Assembly (NCBI RefSeq): GCF_014638995.1
Contig: NZ_BMFR01000015.1
Coordinates: forward strand, 1-64,000
Direction of reading: 5' to 3'
Length of the DNA stretch: 64,000 nt
Origin: Virgibacillus oceani
GTDB taxonomy: Bacteria > Bacillota > Bacilli > Bacillales > Amphibacillaceae
The notes beneath the pieces were generated by a model. That model was not told where the DNA came from. It saw nothing but the letters and a program-made list of their open reading frames with translations, and did no database searches. The position numbers and the translations under genes are program-made. Below are positions 34,034-42,671 of this stretch, in pieces; the stretch's first letter is position 1, and the number at the start of each line of letters is the position of its first letter.

Positions 34034-35453
34034 TTTTTCTTAACCCTCCTTTATAATTCCATTTCCTAATATCTGTTAGATGTCCAGTTATGGCTGCCGC
34101 AGCTGCCATTGCGGGGCTAACTAGGTGTGTTCTTACACCCTTTCCTTGGCGGCCTTCAAAGTTACGGTTAGAGGTAGAAGCTACCCTGTCACCTGGATTC
34201 GCAATGTCCGGGTTCATTCCAGGACACATACTGCAGCCTGGTTCTCTCCATTCAAATCCAGCATCGATAAATACTTTGTCCAATCCTTCCTGTTCCGCAC
34301 GTCTTTTTATATGATAGGATCCCGGGACCACTAATGCCGTTACATTGTTATGAACCTTGTGACCATAAGCAACTTGGGCGGCTAGACGTAAATCTTCTAT
34401 TCTAGCATTCGTACAGGAACCGATAAAAATCCGGTCAATTTCAATTTCATTCATATTTGTTGCCGGATTCAAATCCATATAATCTAAAGCTGATTCCGCC
34501 GCAGTTCTTTCGTTGGAACCTGTAAAACTTTTTGGTGATGGTATCGTTTTGTCGATTGAAGTTACTTGACCTGGATTGGTTCCCCATGTGGCTTGCGGTG
34601 CTAAATTGTCTATGTTTATCGTTACGGTTTTATCGTATACAGCACCAGGGTCACTATAAAGTTCACTCCACTCAGCGACTGCCTCGTTCCATTTTTCTCC
34701 TTTAGGCACAAATTTGCGATTCTTTAAATAGGCAAAAGTTGTTTCATCGGGAGCAATCATGCCTGATCGTGCGCCAGCTTCAAGCACCATATTGCAAATG
34801 GTCATCCGTTCATCCATGGACATGTTTTTAACGGTGCTTCCAGTAAATTCAACAACATGACCAACCCCGCCATGAGTGCCGATTTCGCCAATAATACGCA
34901 AAATAATATCCTTGCTGCTTACTCCATCTGGCATTTCACCGTCAATTTGAATGTTCATTGTTTTCGGTTTTGCTTGCGGAAGAGTTTGTGTTGCCAGTAC
35001 GTGCGTGATTTCACTGGAACCAATGCCAAATGCAAAAGCACCAAATGCGCCGTGTGTGGAAGTGTGACTATCTCCGCAAACAATTGTTTTTCCAGGGGTG
35101 GTTAATCCGAGTTCAGGTCCTATAATATGCACAATACCGTTGTCAGGGTGGTCTAAGTCATAGACAGTTACACCAAATTCTTTACAGTTCTTGATTAAAG
35201 CGTCTACTTGTTTCTTTGCCAGCAGGTCTTTAAATTCCAGGTTTCGGTCAGTGGTGGGAACGTTGTGATCAGCTGAAGCAAACGTTAGGTCCGGCCGTCT
35301 AACTGTTCTGCCTTGCTCTTTAAGTAAATTAAATGCCTGCGGTGATGTAACATCGTGAATTAGGTGCAAATCAATAAACAGTAATGGCAGATCAAGGGAC
35401 GTATCAATTACATGCTTTTCCCAAACTTTTTCAAAAAGTGTTTTAGGCGTCAT
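34017..35453 (-). CDS. leuC: 3-isopropylmalate dehydratase large subunit (LeuC-type)
   Basis: A 478-residue aconitase-superfamily large subunit. [4Fe-4S] cluster cysteines are visible: FIGSCTNARIEDL (about 348) and EPGCSMCPGMNPD (about 408-411). Other blocks are ICGDSHTSTHGAFGAFAFGIG-type sequence near 130 (here VCGDSHTST) and the C-terminal NFEGRQGKGVRTHLVSPAM. It is the ordinary bacterial heterodimeric LeuC type, not the archaeal homoaconitase type. It lies 14 bases after the lyase gene and overlaps LeuD, as in a catabolic operon. Proposed reaction here: reversible hydration of citraconate to citramalate; isopropylmalate isomerisation is the standard one. Confidence 0.9.
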   Translation of the reverse strand: MTPKTLFEKVWEKHVIDTSLDLPLLFIDLHLIHDVTSPQAFNLLKEQGRTVRRPDLTFASADHNVPTTDRNLEFKDLLAKKQVDALIKNCKEFGVTVYDLDHPDNGIVHIIGPELGLTTPGKTIVCGDSHTSTHGAFGAFAFGIGSSEITHVLATQTLPQAKPKTMNIQIDGEMPDGVSSKDIILRIIGEIGTHGGVGHVVEFTGSTVKNMSMDERMTICNMVLEAGARSGMIAPDETTFAYLKNRKFVPKGEKWNEAVAEWSELYSDPGAVYDKTVTINIDNLAPQATWGTNPGQVTSIDKTIPSPKSFTGSNERTAAESALDYMDLNPATNMNEIEIDRIFIGSCTNARIEDLRLAAQVAYGHKVHNNVTALVVPGSYHIKRRAEQEGLDKVFIDAGFEWREPGCSMCPGMNPDIANPGDRVASTSNRNFEGRQGKGVRTHLVSPAMAAAAAITGHLTDIRKWNYKGGLRKNEAFS

Positions 35454-35467
35454 TTTCTTTCTCCTTT

Positions 35468-36391
35468 CTAAATTTCAGATGTGGAATGCAGGTCGGTTAT
35501 TTTGCCAGCTTTTATAATTTGTCCTGGCAAATCGTGTGCTACGTTTGCTTGTAAATAATTAGCTGTATTGATTAGCCGGTCAAGGTCTGCTCTGACGTTA
35601 TATCCCATGAAAAGCAGCATGTGAACCAAGTCTTCTGTGCAAATATTGCCGCTTGCTCCGGGGGCGAACGGGCAGCCGCCGATTCCGCCCAGAGATGCAT
35701 CGAAGCGGGTTACGCCAGCACGAATCCCTTCATTTACATTTGCCAAACCCATTCCTCTCGTATTGTGAAAATGAAGCGTTAACGGAAGCTCCGACCAATG
35801 ATCTAAAACAGTTTTGGCCAATTGGTATACTTGTGATGGTGTTGCCATCCCAGTAGTGTCTGCAAGGGTAATTCCATTCACACCTAGTTCAAGATATCGA
35901 TCAATAAGCTGCAATACTTTTTCTTCTGGAATTTCGCCTTCAAAAGGGCAACCAAATGAGGTGCCAAGCGATCCATTGACAAGAATGTTTTCATTGGATA
36001 AATAACGCATGATTTCCTCAAAGCCTTCAAATGTTTGAGCAGTTGTTCGGCGTATATTTTTGAGATTATGCGAGTCACTAACAGAAACGACTAGATTTAT
36101 TTCATCGACAGAACAACGAAGAGCGCGTTCAGCACCTTTAAGATTAGGCACCAGGGCAGAATACGTAACACCAGGCTTTCTGTTAATCCCTTTCATTACC
36201 TCTTCGGCATCCTTCAAATTTGGGATTGCCTTCGGTGAGACAAAGGAGGTCACCTCGATTTTGTCGATTCCAGCTTCACTTAATTGGTTAATAAGCTCAA
36301 TCTTTTGATGGGTAGGAATAAATTGATTCTCATTTTGCAATCCATCCCGTGGAACAACATCGTGAATAAAAATGCGTTTCACATTCATCAC
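35468..36391 (-). CDS. HMG-CoA lyase-family (DRE-TIM) acyl-CoA lyase
   Basis: A 307-residue DRE-TIM metallolyase. Key residues: HDVVPRDGLQNE at the N-terminus (D-R-E/N triad region), FHNTRGMGLANV with metal-binding His (about 205), and GGIGGCPFAPGASGNICTEDL (about 234-254), the glycine loop with the catalytic Cys of HMG-CoA lyases. HMG-CoA lyase gives acetyl-CoA and acetoacetate; homologues paired with class III CoA-transferases, as known in Chloroflexus, cleave (R)-citramalyl-CoA to acetyl-CoA and pyruvate. Its place between a CoA-transferase and LeuCD favours the second reaction, but the sequence alone does not decide. Confidence 0.87.
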   Translation of the reverse strand: MMNVKRIFIHDVVPRDGLQNENQFIPTHQKIELINQLSEAGIDKIEVTSFVSPKAIPNLKDAEEVMKGINRKPGVTYSALVPNLKGAERALRCSVDEINLVVSVSDSHNLKNIRRTTAQTFEGFEEIMRYLSNENILVNGSLGTSFGCPFEGEIPEEKVLQLIDRYLELGVNGITLADTTGMATPSQVYQLAKTVLDHWSELPLTLHFHNTRGMGLANVNEGIRAGVTRFDASLGGIGGCPFAPGASGNICTEDLVHMLLFMGYNVRADLDRLINTANYLQANVAHDLPGQIIKAGKITDLHSTSEI

Positions 36392-36418
36392 CTGCTTTCA
36401 AAAGGTTTCAGGTTATCA

Positions 36419-37615
36419 TTAGATAATCCCTTCATTTTTAAGCTTTGCAATCCTTTCCTCATCAAAGGCTAACAAGTCTTTTAAAATTTGACCGGTATGT
36501 TCACCCAGGTCAGGGCCTAACCAATTCGTTCCACCCGGGGTCCTGCTCATTTTTGGTACAACACCAGGGATTTTTAGTGCATCATCATTGCCCAGATCAA
36601 ATTGCTGTATCATCTCCCGTGCTAAATACTGCGGATCTTTTACAATATCTTCAATGCTGTAGATAGCACCCGCTGGAACTTTTGCATCATCAAGTGTTTG
36701 TATCGCGGTTTCAAGATTTACTGTTTTTGTCCAGTCCTCGATTCTTGAATCCAGGAAATCTGCATGCGCTGCCCGGCCTTTGTTGCTTGTGAATCGCTCA
36801 TCTTCCGCTAATTCCCGATCACCAATAGCGCACATTAATCGTCTAAAAATGGCATCACCGTTTCCGCCGATGACGATGTATTTCCCATCTTTACACTGAT
36901 ACGTATTGGAAGGTGCAATACCTGGTAAGGAAGAACCTGTTCGCTGCCTGACTACACCGAATTTATCGTATTCAGGAAGCATACTTTCCATTAAACTAAA
37001 GACGGCTTCGTAAAGTGCTACATCCACAATTTGCCCTTCTCCTGTACCTTTTACGTCCCGATGGTAAACAGCCATAAGAGCACCGATAACAGCGTACATT
37101 GCTGCAAGGGAATCACCAAGGCTAATTCCCGCTCTTGTTGGTGCTCGGTCAGGGTATCCGGTCAGATGCCGTATACCGCCCATTGATTCCCCAACACTGC
37201 CAAATCCCGTTTTATCGCGGTATGGACCAGTCTGACCATATCCGGACACTCTGACCATGATGATTCCAGGATTGATAGCAGATAGCTGGTCATAGCCGAT
37301 GTTCCATTTTTCCAGTGTACCAGGTCGAAAATTCTCAATGATAATGTCGCATTCTTTTACAAGTGACTGAATGATCTCCTGACCTTCCTTTTTCTTTAAA
37401 TCTATGGTGAGTGACTTTTTATTCCTAGCCTGAAGCCGCCACCATAGTGATTGATCCTTGTATATATGTCTCCAGTCACGGAGCGGATCACCTTTTCCCG
37501 GCGGCTCTACCTTAATTACATCCGCCCCAAACTCAGCCATTAATCTTCCAGCAAATGGTCCTGCAATAAGACTGCCTAATTCCAGGACCTTCAATCCTTC
37601 TAATGTTTGGCTCAT
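36419..37615 (-). CDS. Class III CoA-transferase (CaiB/BaiF family)
   Basis: A 398-residue formyl-CoA-transferase-type enzyme. Seen: LELGSLIAGPFAGRLMAEFGADVIKVEPP-type N-terminal block (first part KVLELGSLIAGPFAG), ENFRPGTLEKW, RVSGYGQTGPYRDKTGFG and ISLGDSLAAMYAVIGAL, in which the Asp (about 170) is the residue that forms the acyl anhydride/CoA thioester. Its ATG overlaps the regulator stop codon. Members activate dicarboxylates with succinyl-CoA or acetyl-CoA; given the lyase downstream, citramalate (or itaconate/mesaconate) is the likely acceptor. Confidence 0.9.
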   Translation of the reverse strand: MSQTLEGLKVLELGSLIAGPFAGRLMAEFGADVIKVEPPGKGDPLRDWRHIYKDQSLWWRLQARNKKSLTIDLKKKEGQEIIQSLVKECDIIIENFRPGTLEKWNIGYDQLSAINPGIIMVRVSGYGQTGPYRDKTGFGSVGESMGGIRHLTGYPDRAPTRAGISLGDSLAAMYAVIGALMAVYHRDVKGTGEGQIVDVALYEAVFSLMESMLPEYDKFGVVRQRTGSSLPGIAPSNTYQCKDGKYIVIGGNGDAIFRRLMCAIGDRELAEDERFTSNKGRAAHADFLDSRIEDWTKTVNLETAIQTLDDAKVPAGAIYSIEDIVKDPQYLAREMIQQFDLGNDDALKIPGVVPKMSRTPGGTNWLGPDLGEHTGQILKDLLAFDEERIAKLKNEGII

Positions 37616-38292
37616 TTAGAATCATCCTTTTGATTTGATTTAAAAATAGTACCTAGCATGTTGATGTCGTTTTGAATATGCATCTTCATTTCAAGTTCTG
37701 CTTGTTCACCGTCTCCGTTAATAATGGCATCCGTAATTCGAACATGTTCCTCAAAAAAATGATCTCTTCTGTCGTAGTTGCTTAAAATATTGTTACGCAT
37801 GTACAAATTTTTCGCATGTATTAAATTCATAAACTGAATTAATTGCTTATTACCTGAGGATTGAATGATTAAATCATGAAATTCTGTATTAAAATTAACA
37901 ATATTTCTTTTTTCATCCTGTTCCAAAGCTTGTTTCGTCCGGTTTATTATGTCTAGAAGGGTATCATGACTAGCCTGTGACATATGCTGTGCTGATAGTT
38001 TTGCTGCAAGGGGTTCCAGTCGTTCTTTACAAAGGTAAACATCTATTACATCGTCAAATGTAGGGTCAAAAACATAGATATGGACACCTTTTTGAACCAG
38101 CAACCCGTCATGGATCAACAATCTTACAGCTTCACGGACTGGACCCCTGCTTACACCTAACATAGCTGCTAAACCTAATTCTGTTAGGCGTTCACCAGGT
38201 GAAAATTCATTATCTAATAAGTAATTTTGAATGTATTTATAGGCCTGCACATGCAGGGGTTCTGGTTTAATAATAGGGCTGATTGGTTTCAC
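37612..38292 (-). CDS. GntR/FadR-family (FCD) regulator of the CoA-transferase operon
   Basis: A 226-residue repressor: winged helix (SPGERLTELGLAAMLGVSRG, then PVREAVRLLIHDGLL) and an FCD domain from about 85 with FNTEFHDLIIQSSGN. It resembles the regulator at 24657 in plan. As first gene of the operon it overlaps the CoA-transferase gene by four bases, so it is autoregulated if it binds the inverted repeat in its promoter. The ribosome site AAAGGAG directly abuts the GTG start, a spacing that is too short for normal initiation, so the true start may be a few codons downstream at a non-standard codon. Confidence 0.86.
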   Translation of the reverse strand: MKPISPIIKPEPLHVQAYKYIQNYLLDNEFSPGERLTELGLAAMLGVSRGPVREAVRLLIHDGLLVQKGVHIYVFDPTFDDVIDVYLCKERLEPLAAKLSAQHMSQASHDTLLDIINRTKQALEQDEKRNIVNFNTEFHDLIIQSSGNKQLIQFMNLIHAKNLYMRNNILSNYDRRDHFFEEHVRITDAIINGDGEQAELEMKMHIQNDINMLGTIFKSNQKDDSK

Positions 38293-38302
38293 CTCCTTTA
38301 CA

Positions 38303-38348
38303 TGAAAGCGTTTTCTGATATAGTATATTGTTATCAGTATTTTGTCAA
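38303..38348 (-). promoter_or_regulatory. Promoter, cre site and inverted repeat of the CoA-transferase/LeuCD operon
   Basis: On the minus strand: -35 TTGACA (38348-38343), 17-base spacer, -10 TACTAT (38325-38320). A cre match TGAAAGCGTTTTCT (plus-strand 38303-38316) covers the transcription start. CTGATA (38315-38320) and TATCAG (38332-38337) flank the -10, a candidate GntR operator. This predicts substrate induction with CcpA repression. Confidence 0.72.
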
Positions 38349-38431
38349 CAATTTAAAAATTGATTAGTTTCTGATTTAAGGTCATCCAATGTTTACTGTT
38401 AAATTACTATTAAAAAAGAGTTGATCAGAGA

Positions 38432-39676
38432 ATGAATAGGAGTAATGTACTGCAAAATCAAACGGTTAATTTTAGTCCTTGGAGAATGCTATCGTGGTTG
38501 TTTATTACACAAGTATCTGTTGCTTTTATTGGAAGGAGTCTTGCGCCGCTTGGAGTTTTAATCGGTGCGGACTTATCTCTATCAATGGCACAAATTGGGA
38601 TGCTTCCGGCCGCATTATTTTTGGGACAATCACTTGCCTCTATTCCAGTAGGGTATTTTACTGACTTAATCGGTTCTAGAAGGGTATTGTTAATGCTGTC
38701 TCTTTGTTTAGGGATTAGTTTTCTTTTGATGACATTTACCTCCGCGTTTTTAGCGGTTCTATTCTTGATAACGCTGGGTGGATTTGGCTATGGTTCGATG
38801 CATCCTGCCTCAAATCGGGGAATTATTTATTGGTTTACCACTAAAAAACGTGGAACAGCAATGGGAATTAAACAAATGGGCGTTACGTTTGGATCTGCAC
38901 TATCAGCCCTGATTTTATTGCCTCTTGCCAATGAATGGGGGTGGCGGCCAGTACAATTTGGTGCTTGTTTATTGCTCATTATCATTGGAATTCTTGCTTT
39001 TATATTTTACAGAGACGCTCCATCTGTAACGAGTGCAAAGAAAATAGGAAAGCCAAATCAATTACTTCCTTCTATTTATATGATGTTTAAAAATAAAACA
39101 CTGATGCTTGTGAGTATTTGTGCGATGGGATTGAATGGCAGTCAGATGGCCTTAAATACATATCTCGTGTTATTTGCATATGAAGGACTTGGAATAAGCC
39201 TGGTATTATCCGGTGTATTGTTAGTTATTTCTGAGATAAGCGGTTCCGTTGGGCGAATTGTTTGGGGGATCATTAGCGATCGTTTATTTGATGGCAGACG
39301 GATAATTGTTCTAATCATTATTTCTTGTATGGGGTTATTTCTATCACTGCTCGTTGCCTTTTTGCCACACGGCACATCTTTTTGGATGATGGCTATCATC
39401 ACAGTGTTCCTGGGATTTTGTATGTCAGGATTTAACGGTATTTGGATGAATACGGCGACAGAACTTGTTCAAAGAGAATATTCAGGAATTGCTAGCGGAT
39501 TTAGTATTACTGTGGGTTCATTTGGGGTAATTGTTGCTCCACCGCTTTTCGGGTTTGCTGTTGACAGGGTAGGTTCATTTGTATTTGGATGGTTATTTCT
39601 TGCCGTTGTGATGGCTATTGTGCTTGTTCTATTGTTTTACACAATGAGAATTGTAAATAATGCAGGGATGAAATAA
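38432..39676 (+). CDS. Major facilitator superfamily transporter
   Basis: A 414-residue permease with 12 hydrophobic segments in two halves. The loop between segments 2 and 3 has GYFTDLIGSRRVLLM, the usual MFS motif A (G-x-x-x-D-x-x-G-x-R-R), and its repeat WGIISDRLFDGRR occurs in the second half. It resembles anion/organic-acid or hexuronate-type carriers in layout, but the substrate is not identifiable. It is divergent from the CoA-transferase operon and shares the 139-base control region, so it may be coregulated. No strong ribosome site precedes the ATG (GAGTTG, AGAGA). Confidence 0.82.
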   Translation: MNRSNVLQNQTVNFSPWRMLSWLFITQVSVAFIGRSLAPLGVLIGADLSLSMAQIGMLPAALFLGQSLASIPVGYFTDLIGSRRVLLMLSLCLGISFLLMTFTSAFLAVLFLITLGGFGYGSMHPASNRGIIYWFTTKKRGTAMGIKQMGVTFGSALSALILLPLANEWGWRPVQFGACLLLIIIGILAFIFYRDAPSVTSAKKIGKPNQLLPSIYMMFKNKTLMLVSICAMGLNGSQMALNTYLVLFAYEGLGISLVLSGVLLVISEISGSVGRIVWGIISDRLFDGRRIIVLIIISCMGLFLSLLVAFLPHGTSFWMMAIITVFLGFCMSGFNGIWMNTATELVQREYSGIASGFSITVGSFGVIVAPPLFGFAVDRVGSFVFGWLFLAVVMAIVLVLLFYTMRIVNNAGMK

Positions 39677-39759
39677 GTGGCTTTTTATAGTTAGTTAAGC
39701 TAAGGAATAACTAAATAGACGATGGTTAAAATAGTTAGGTATAGCTTAAAACATTTTCT

Positions 39760-39788
39760 TTGATTCGTTTTAATAATGGGTATATAAT
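39760..39788 (+). promoter_or_regulatory. Sigma-A promoter of the broken SDR gene
   Basis: -35 TTGATT (39760-39765), 17-base spacer, -10 TATAAT (39783-39788), 54 bases before the ATG. Confidence 0.68.
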
Positions 39789-39842
39789 TATTCTGAATTA
39801 AAGATTCCTTAATTAAAAATAAATAGATGGAGGTAATACAAA

Positions 39843-40598
39843 ATGGAAAGATTTTTAGATAAAGTTGTCGTCATTACTGGAGGAGCAGGTGGCATCGGTA
39901 AAGTAACTGCGGAAAGATTTCTAAAGGAAGGTGCCAAAGTTGTTTTGGTAGATTTGGTTGAAGAATCACTCCAAAAAGCAAAGGAAGAACTAGATTCTTT
40001 TGGTGAAGTACTTATCGTTCAAGCAGATGTTTCAAAAGAATCGGAAGTAGCAAATTATGTTGAAAATGCAGTTGAACATTTTGGCTAAATTGATGTGTTC
40101 TTTAACAATGCAGGAATCGAAGGAAAAGTAGCTCCTCTTGTGGATCAAAAAGTGGAGGACTTCGATAAAGTAATTAGTGTAAATGTACGTGGAATATTCT
40201 TAGGATTGAAGTATGTTTTACCAGTAATGACTAAACAAGGTTATGGCAGTGTTATTAATACTTCATCCGTAGCTGGATTAAGCGGCAGTCCTGGTGTTTC
40301 ACCTTACATCGCTTCCAAACATGCAGTAGTAGGATTGACAAAAGCTTCAGCAGTTGAAGTAGCAAGCTCGAATGTACGAGTGAATTCGATCCATCCGTCA
40401 CCTGTTAATACAAGAATGATGCGCTCATTGGAAGAAGGAATGAATGTAGAACAAGAAACATTAGCTCAAAGTATCCCATTAGGACGTTATGGTGAATCAA
40501 GTGATATTGCCAATTTAGTCTTATTCCTCGCTTCAGATGATAGTTTATTCATTACAGGTGTTCAGTATCGAGTTGACGGTGGTATGGGAGCATTATAA
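39843..40598 (+). pseudogene. SDR-family oxidoreductase interrupted by an in-frame TAA
   Basis: The frame 39843-40598 would encode a 251-residue classical SDR, broken only by TAA at 40086-40088 in the position of a Lys codon (HFG-K-IDVFFNNAG; AAA to TAA). All catalytic elements are present: VVITGGAGGIGKVTAERF, NNAGIEG, TSSVAGLSGSPG, YIASKHAVVGLTKA (YxxxK) and YRVDGGMGAL. The promoter, ribosome site (GGAGG) and terminator are intact, so inactivation is recent, or the stop is a sequencing error or is suppressed. Two separate fragments would otherwise be made, neither functional. Confidence 0.8.
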
Positions 40599-40610
40599 CT
40601 TTGATATCTT

Positions 40611-40650
40611 AGACGGCCAAAATCGTTATGATTTAGCCGTCTTTTTTTTT
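40611..40650 (+). terminator. Rho-independent terminator of the SDR gene
   Basis: AGACGGC-CAAAATC pairs with GATTT-AGCCGTCT around a five-base loop, followed by nine Ts. Confidence 0.88.
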
Positions 40651-40863
40651 CATTTTTTTATAAAAATATAACAAGAATGTAGTTTTTGAGTAAAAAAAGG
40701 GCAGTAATTTAAATAGAAGGTTAAATTATCGGTCTGGTAAACAGGATTTTGTTTAGGTTTGTTGAATTAGTAGATATTCCAAACTTTTTCCTTGAAAGGT
40801 GTTTACATAAAGTTAATTTAGAAACAGTATTTTGAAGTTTAGATAAGTGAAGGGAGAACGAAT

Positions 40864-41541
40864 ATGGATTATAACTGGGAAAATGCTATTCATTCCCTTT
40901 CCAAAATCACCGTTTCATCAAATCCAAACAATGAACCTGTCACCATACGTGGTGATGCAGATGGGTTGAAATGTATTGGTGTGGGGACAGATGCAGCTGT
41001 ATTTCAATCTGTCGATGCACCGGATTATGCATTTAAGTGTTATGCTGTGGATAAAGTTTCCAAAATAAAAACGGAAGAGGAAGTGTATCGCGTTCTCGGG
41101 AGTTCACCTTATTTTTCAACATGTTATGCATCGACTGACCAAATACTTGTTTTAAGCTATGAGAAAGGAACGACGCTGTTTGACTGCCTTCTGCAAGGAA
41201 TTCATATACCGGAACAGGTTGTAACGGATGTTGAGGATGCAAGGGAATATGTACGTAACAAAGGGCTGAACCCGCGTGATATTCATTTGAAAAATATATT
41301 GCTGCAAGACGGAAGAGCAAAAATCCTTGATGTCTCCGAATATGTTCAACCTGGGAATGACTATCGCTGGGAGCATTTAAAAAAGGCGTATGAGGATTAC
41401 TACCACCTAATAGATTCGAAACCTGTCCCGTTCTGGCTAGTGGAGACAGTTCGAAAATGGTATAACCAACGGCAAAAATTCTTCCCTTCATTTGAAGACT
41501 TTATGAAATTTGTTTTAAAATATACGACATTTAAAAAATAG
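40864..41541 (+). CDS. Protein kinase-like (RIO/YrzF-type) protein
   Basis: A 225-residue compact kinase-fold protein. A glycine-rich start (CIGVGTDAAVFQS, about 38-50), the ATP-lysine segment YAFKCYAVDK, a conserved Glu in EEVYRVLG, then a catalytic loop NPRDIHLKNILL (about 137-148) with Asp and Asn but with Pro-Arg before Asp instead of His-Arg, and a metal-binding Asp in KILDVSEYV. This matches small Bacillaceae Ser/Thr-kinase-like proteins. The targets are unknown. The start has GAAGGGAG upstream. It is followed at once by a GGGGTC-type hairpin repeat and then the RQC cassette. Confidence 0.72.
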   Translation: MDYNWENAIHSLSKITVSSNPNNEPVTIRGDADGLKCIGVGTDAAVFQSVDAPDYAFKCYAVDKVSKIKTEEEVYRVLGSSPYFSTCYASTDQILVLSYEKGTTLFDCLLQGIHIPEQVVTDVEDAREYVRNKGLNPRDIHLKNILLQDGRAKILDVSEYVQPGNDYRWEHLKKAYEDYYHLIDSKPVPFWLVETVRKWYNQRQKFFPSFEDFMKFVLKYTTFKK

Positions 41542-41543
41542 CA

Positions 41544-41574
41544 GCGGGACACGGGGTCAGACCCCTTGTCCCGC
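41544..41574. repeat. GGGACxxGGGGTC hairpin repeat, copy 1
   Basis: 15-bp arms GCGGGACACGGGGTC and GACCCCTTGTCCCGC around one base, with a single mismatch. It lies two bases after the kinase-like gene. Copies with compensatory changes occur at 42671 and 52068. Confidence 0.85.
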
Positions 41575-41611
41575 CACCAAGCCACCGTGTACTCAGAAAG
41601 GAATGATTCTA

Positions 41612-41896
41612 ATGGGGAAAAAGAATAAGAGTAATGTGTGGGCGGAGGCAAAAAAACGTTGCCGCTTAAATCAAGCCGATATTCAAATGGCTAAAGAACT
41701 TAGTATGAATCCTAAAAGTCTGATTAAAAATATTCCGTCGTCAAATCAAAAGTGGAAAGCGCCTGTGAAGGTTTGGATTCGTGATTTATATGAAGAAAAG
41801 TTTGGAAGGACGCTAGATAATCCAAAAACAGAAAAGAATAGAGAGAGCAGATCTAAAAATGTACCTGCTATTTCAGATGAGGAGCTGCCTTTTTAA
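41612..41896 (+). CDS. Conserved small hypothetical protein upstream of the RQC gene
   Basis: A 94-residue basic protein (GKKNKSNVWAEAKKRCRLNQ at the N-terminus) with helical content and a polar, Lys/Glu-rich C-terminal tail ending ISDEELPF. The ATG at 41612 is preceded by AGAAAGGA at nine bases; an ATG three codons earlier overlaps that site. Family not recognised with certainty. I believe similar short proteins with the NPKSLIKNIPS stretch occur in Bacillaceae. It ends one base before the RQC-protein start, so the two are translationally coupled and probably act together. The basic N-terminal half suggests nucleic-acid contact, which is inference. Confidence 0.62.
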   Translation: MGKKNKSNVWAEAKKRCRLNQADIQMAKELSMNPKSLIKNIPSSNQKWKAPVKVWIRDLYEEKFGRTLDNPKTEKNRESRSKNVPAISDEELPF

Positions 41897-41897
41897 T

Positions 41898-42671
41898 ATG
41901 TCGTCAAAAATAGAACGGTTATCAGAAGAAGAGATTCTTGCAATTTTGCGCGCTGCCGATACAATCATCGCTCAGGGCGGTCGAACATTCCTAGCGAAAA
42001 TTTTAAAAGGCTCACGCGAGAAAAAAGTTCTGCAGCTGGGACTGGATACATGCCCAACATATGGGTATTTCCGTTCAGAGAAAGTGGATGATATCATGCT
42101 TAAGGTCGATTGGATGATTGATTACGATTTTTTAGATATTCAATACAGTGGCAAATTACCGATGGTTGTTTTTACTGAACGTGGCTGGCAGATTGAGGCT
42201 AATCAATTTGCAGACGAATTTTTAAGGGAATGGCGACAATGGCTGAAGGAGGGTAAGCATGCCCCTGATATGAATTATTTAAAGGATCGCAACCGGCATA
42301 TGATATTATTATTTCTCGAAAAGATAAAAGAAACAGGGAACGCGCATTTTATTCCATTTTTAAAAGAATGGGAAAAGGTAGAGTATAAGAAATTTAGAGC
42401 CGCCATTAAACAAACCATTACCGCATTGGAAACGAATGAAACTCTAGATCATCAATTGATAAGTGAGAGAAATGCATCCATCAAAGAAGCACTAAAAGGT
42501 TCTGCCCCAGAGGATATAATTCTAAAATGCTGGGAATGCGGGAATCGTTTTACATTTACGATTGGTGAACAGCAATTTTATAAAAGTAAGGGATTCGTCC
42601 ACCCTAAAAGATGCAAAAATTGCCGGGAAAAAAGATACGATGATGAATTTACTAGACTTTATCTATGGTAG
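41898..42671 (+). CDS. RQC-domain (RQC-minor type) protein with C-terminal zinc ribbon
   Basis: A 257-residue protein. Residues 1-110 resemble a stand-alone RQC winged helix, the DNA-binding domain of RecQ helicases: EEEILAILRAADTIIAQGGRTFLAKILKGS and LGLDTCPTYGYFR-type stretches, here quoted in part (RTFLAKILKGSREKKVLQLG). The C-terminus is a treble-clef zinc ribbon, CWECGNRF then CKNCREKRYDDE (four Cys, about 213-240). There is no helicase domain. I recall this as the RQC-minor-1 family; it probably binds structured DNA. The open frame extends to 41859, but the ATG at 41898 aligns with the domain start. Confidence 0.75.
   Translation: MSSKIERLSEEEILAILRAADTIIAQGGRTFLAKILKGSREKKVLQLGLDTCPTYGYFRSEKVDDIMLKVDWMIDYDFLDIQYSGKLPMVVFTERGWQIEANQFADEFLREWRQWLKEGKHAPDMNYLKDRNRHMILLFLEKIKETGNAHFIPFLKEWEKVEYKKFRAAIKQTITALETNETLDHQLISERNASIKEALKGSAPEDIILKCWECGNRFTFTIGEQQFYKSKGFVHPKRCKNCREKRYDDEFTRLYLW

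Noticed and set aside
41033..41491. 152-codon minus-strand frame inside the kinase-like gene
   Set aside because: Antisense to a gene with recognisable kinase motifs and good start signals; composition is that of a shadow frame.
41544..41574. CRISPR-like repeat array from the GGGGTC palindromes
   Set aside because: Only three widely spaced copies, no regular spacers and no cas genes.
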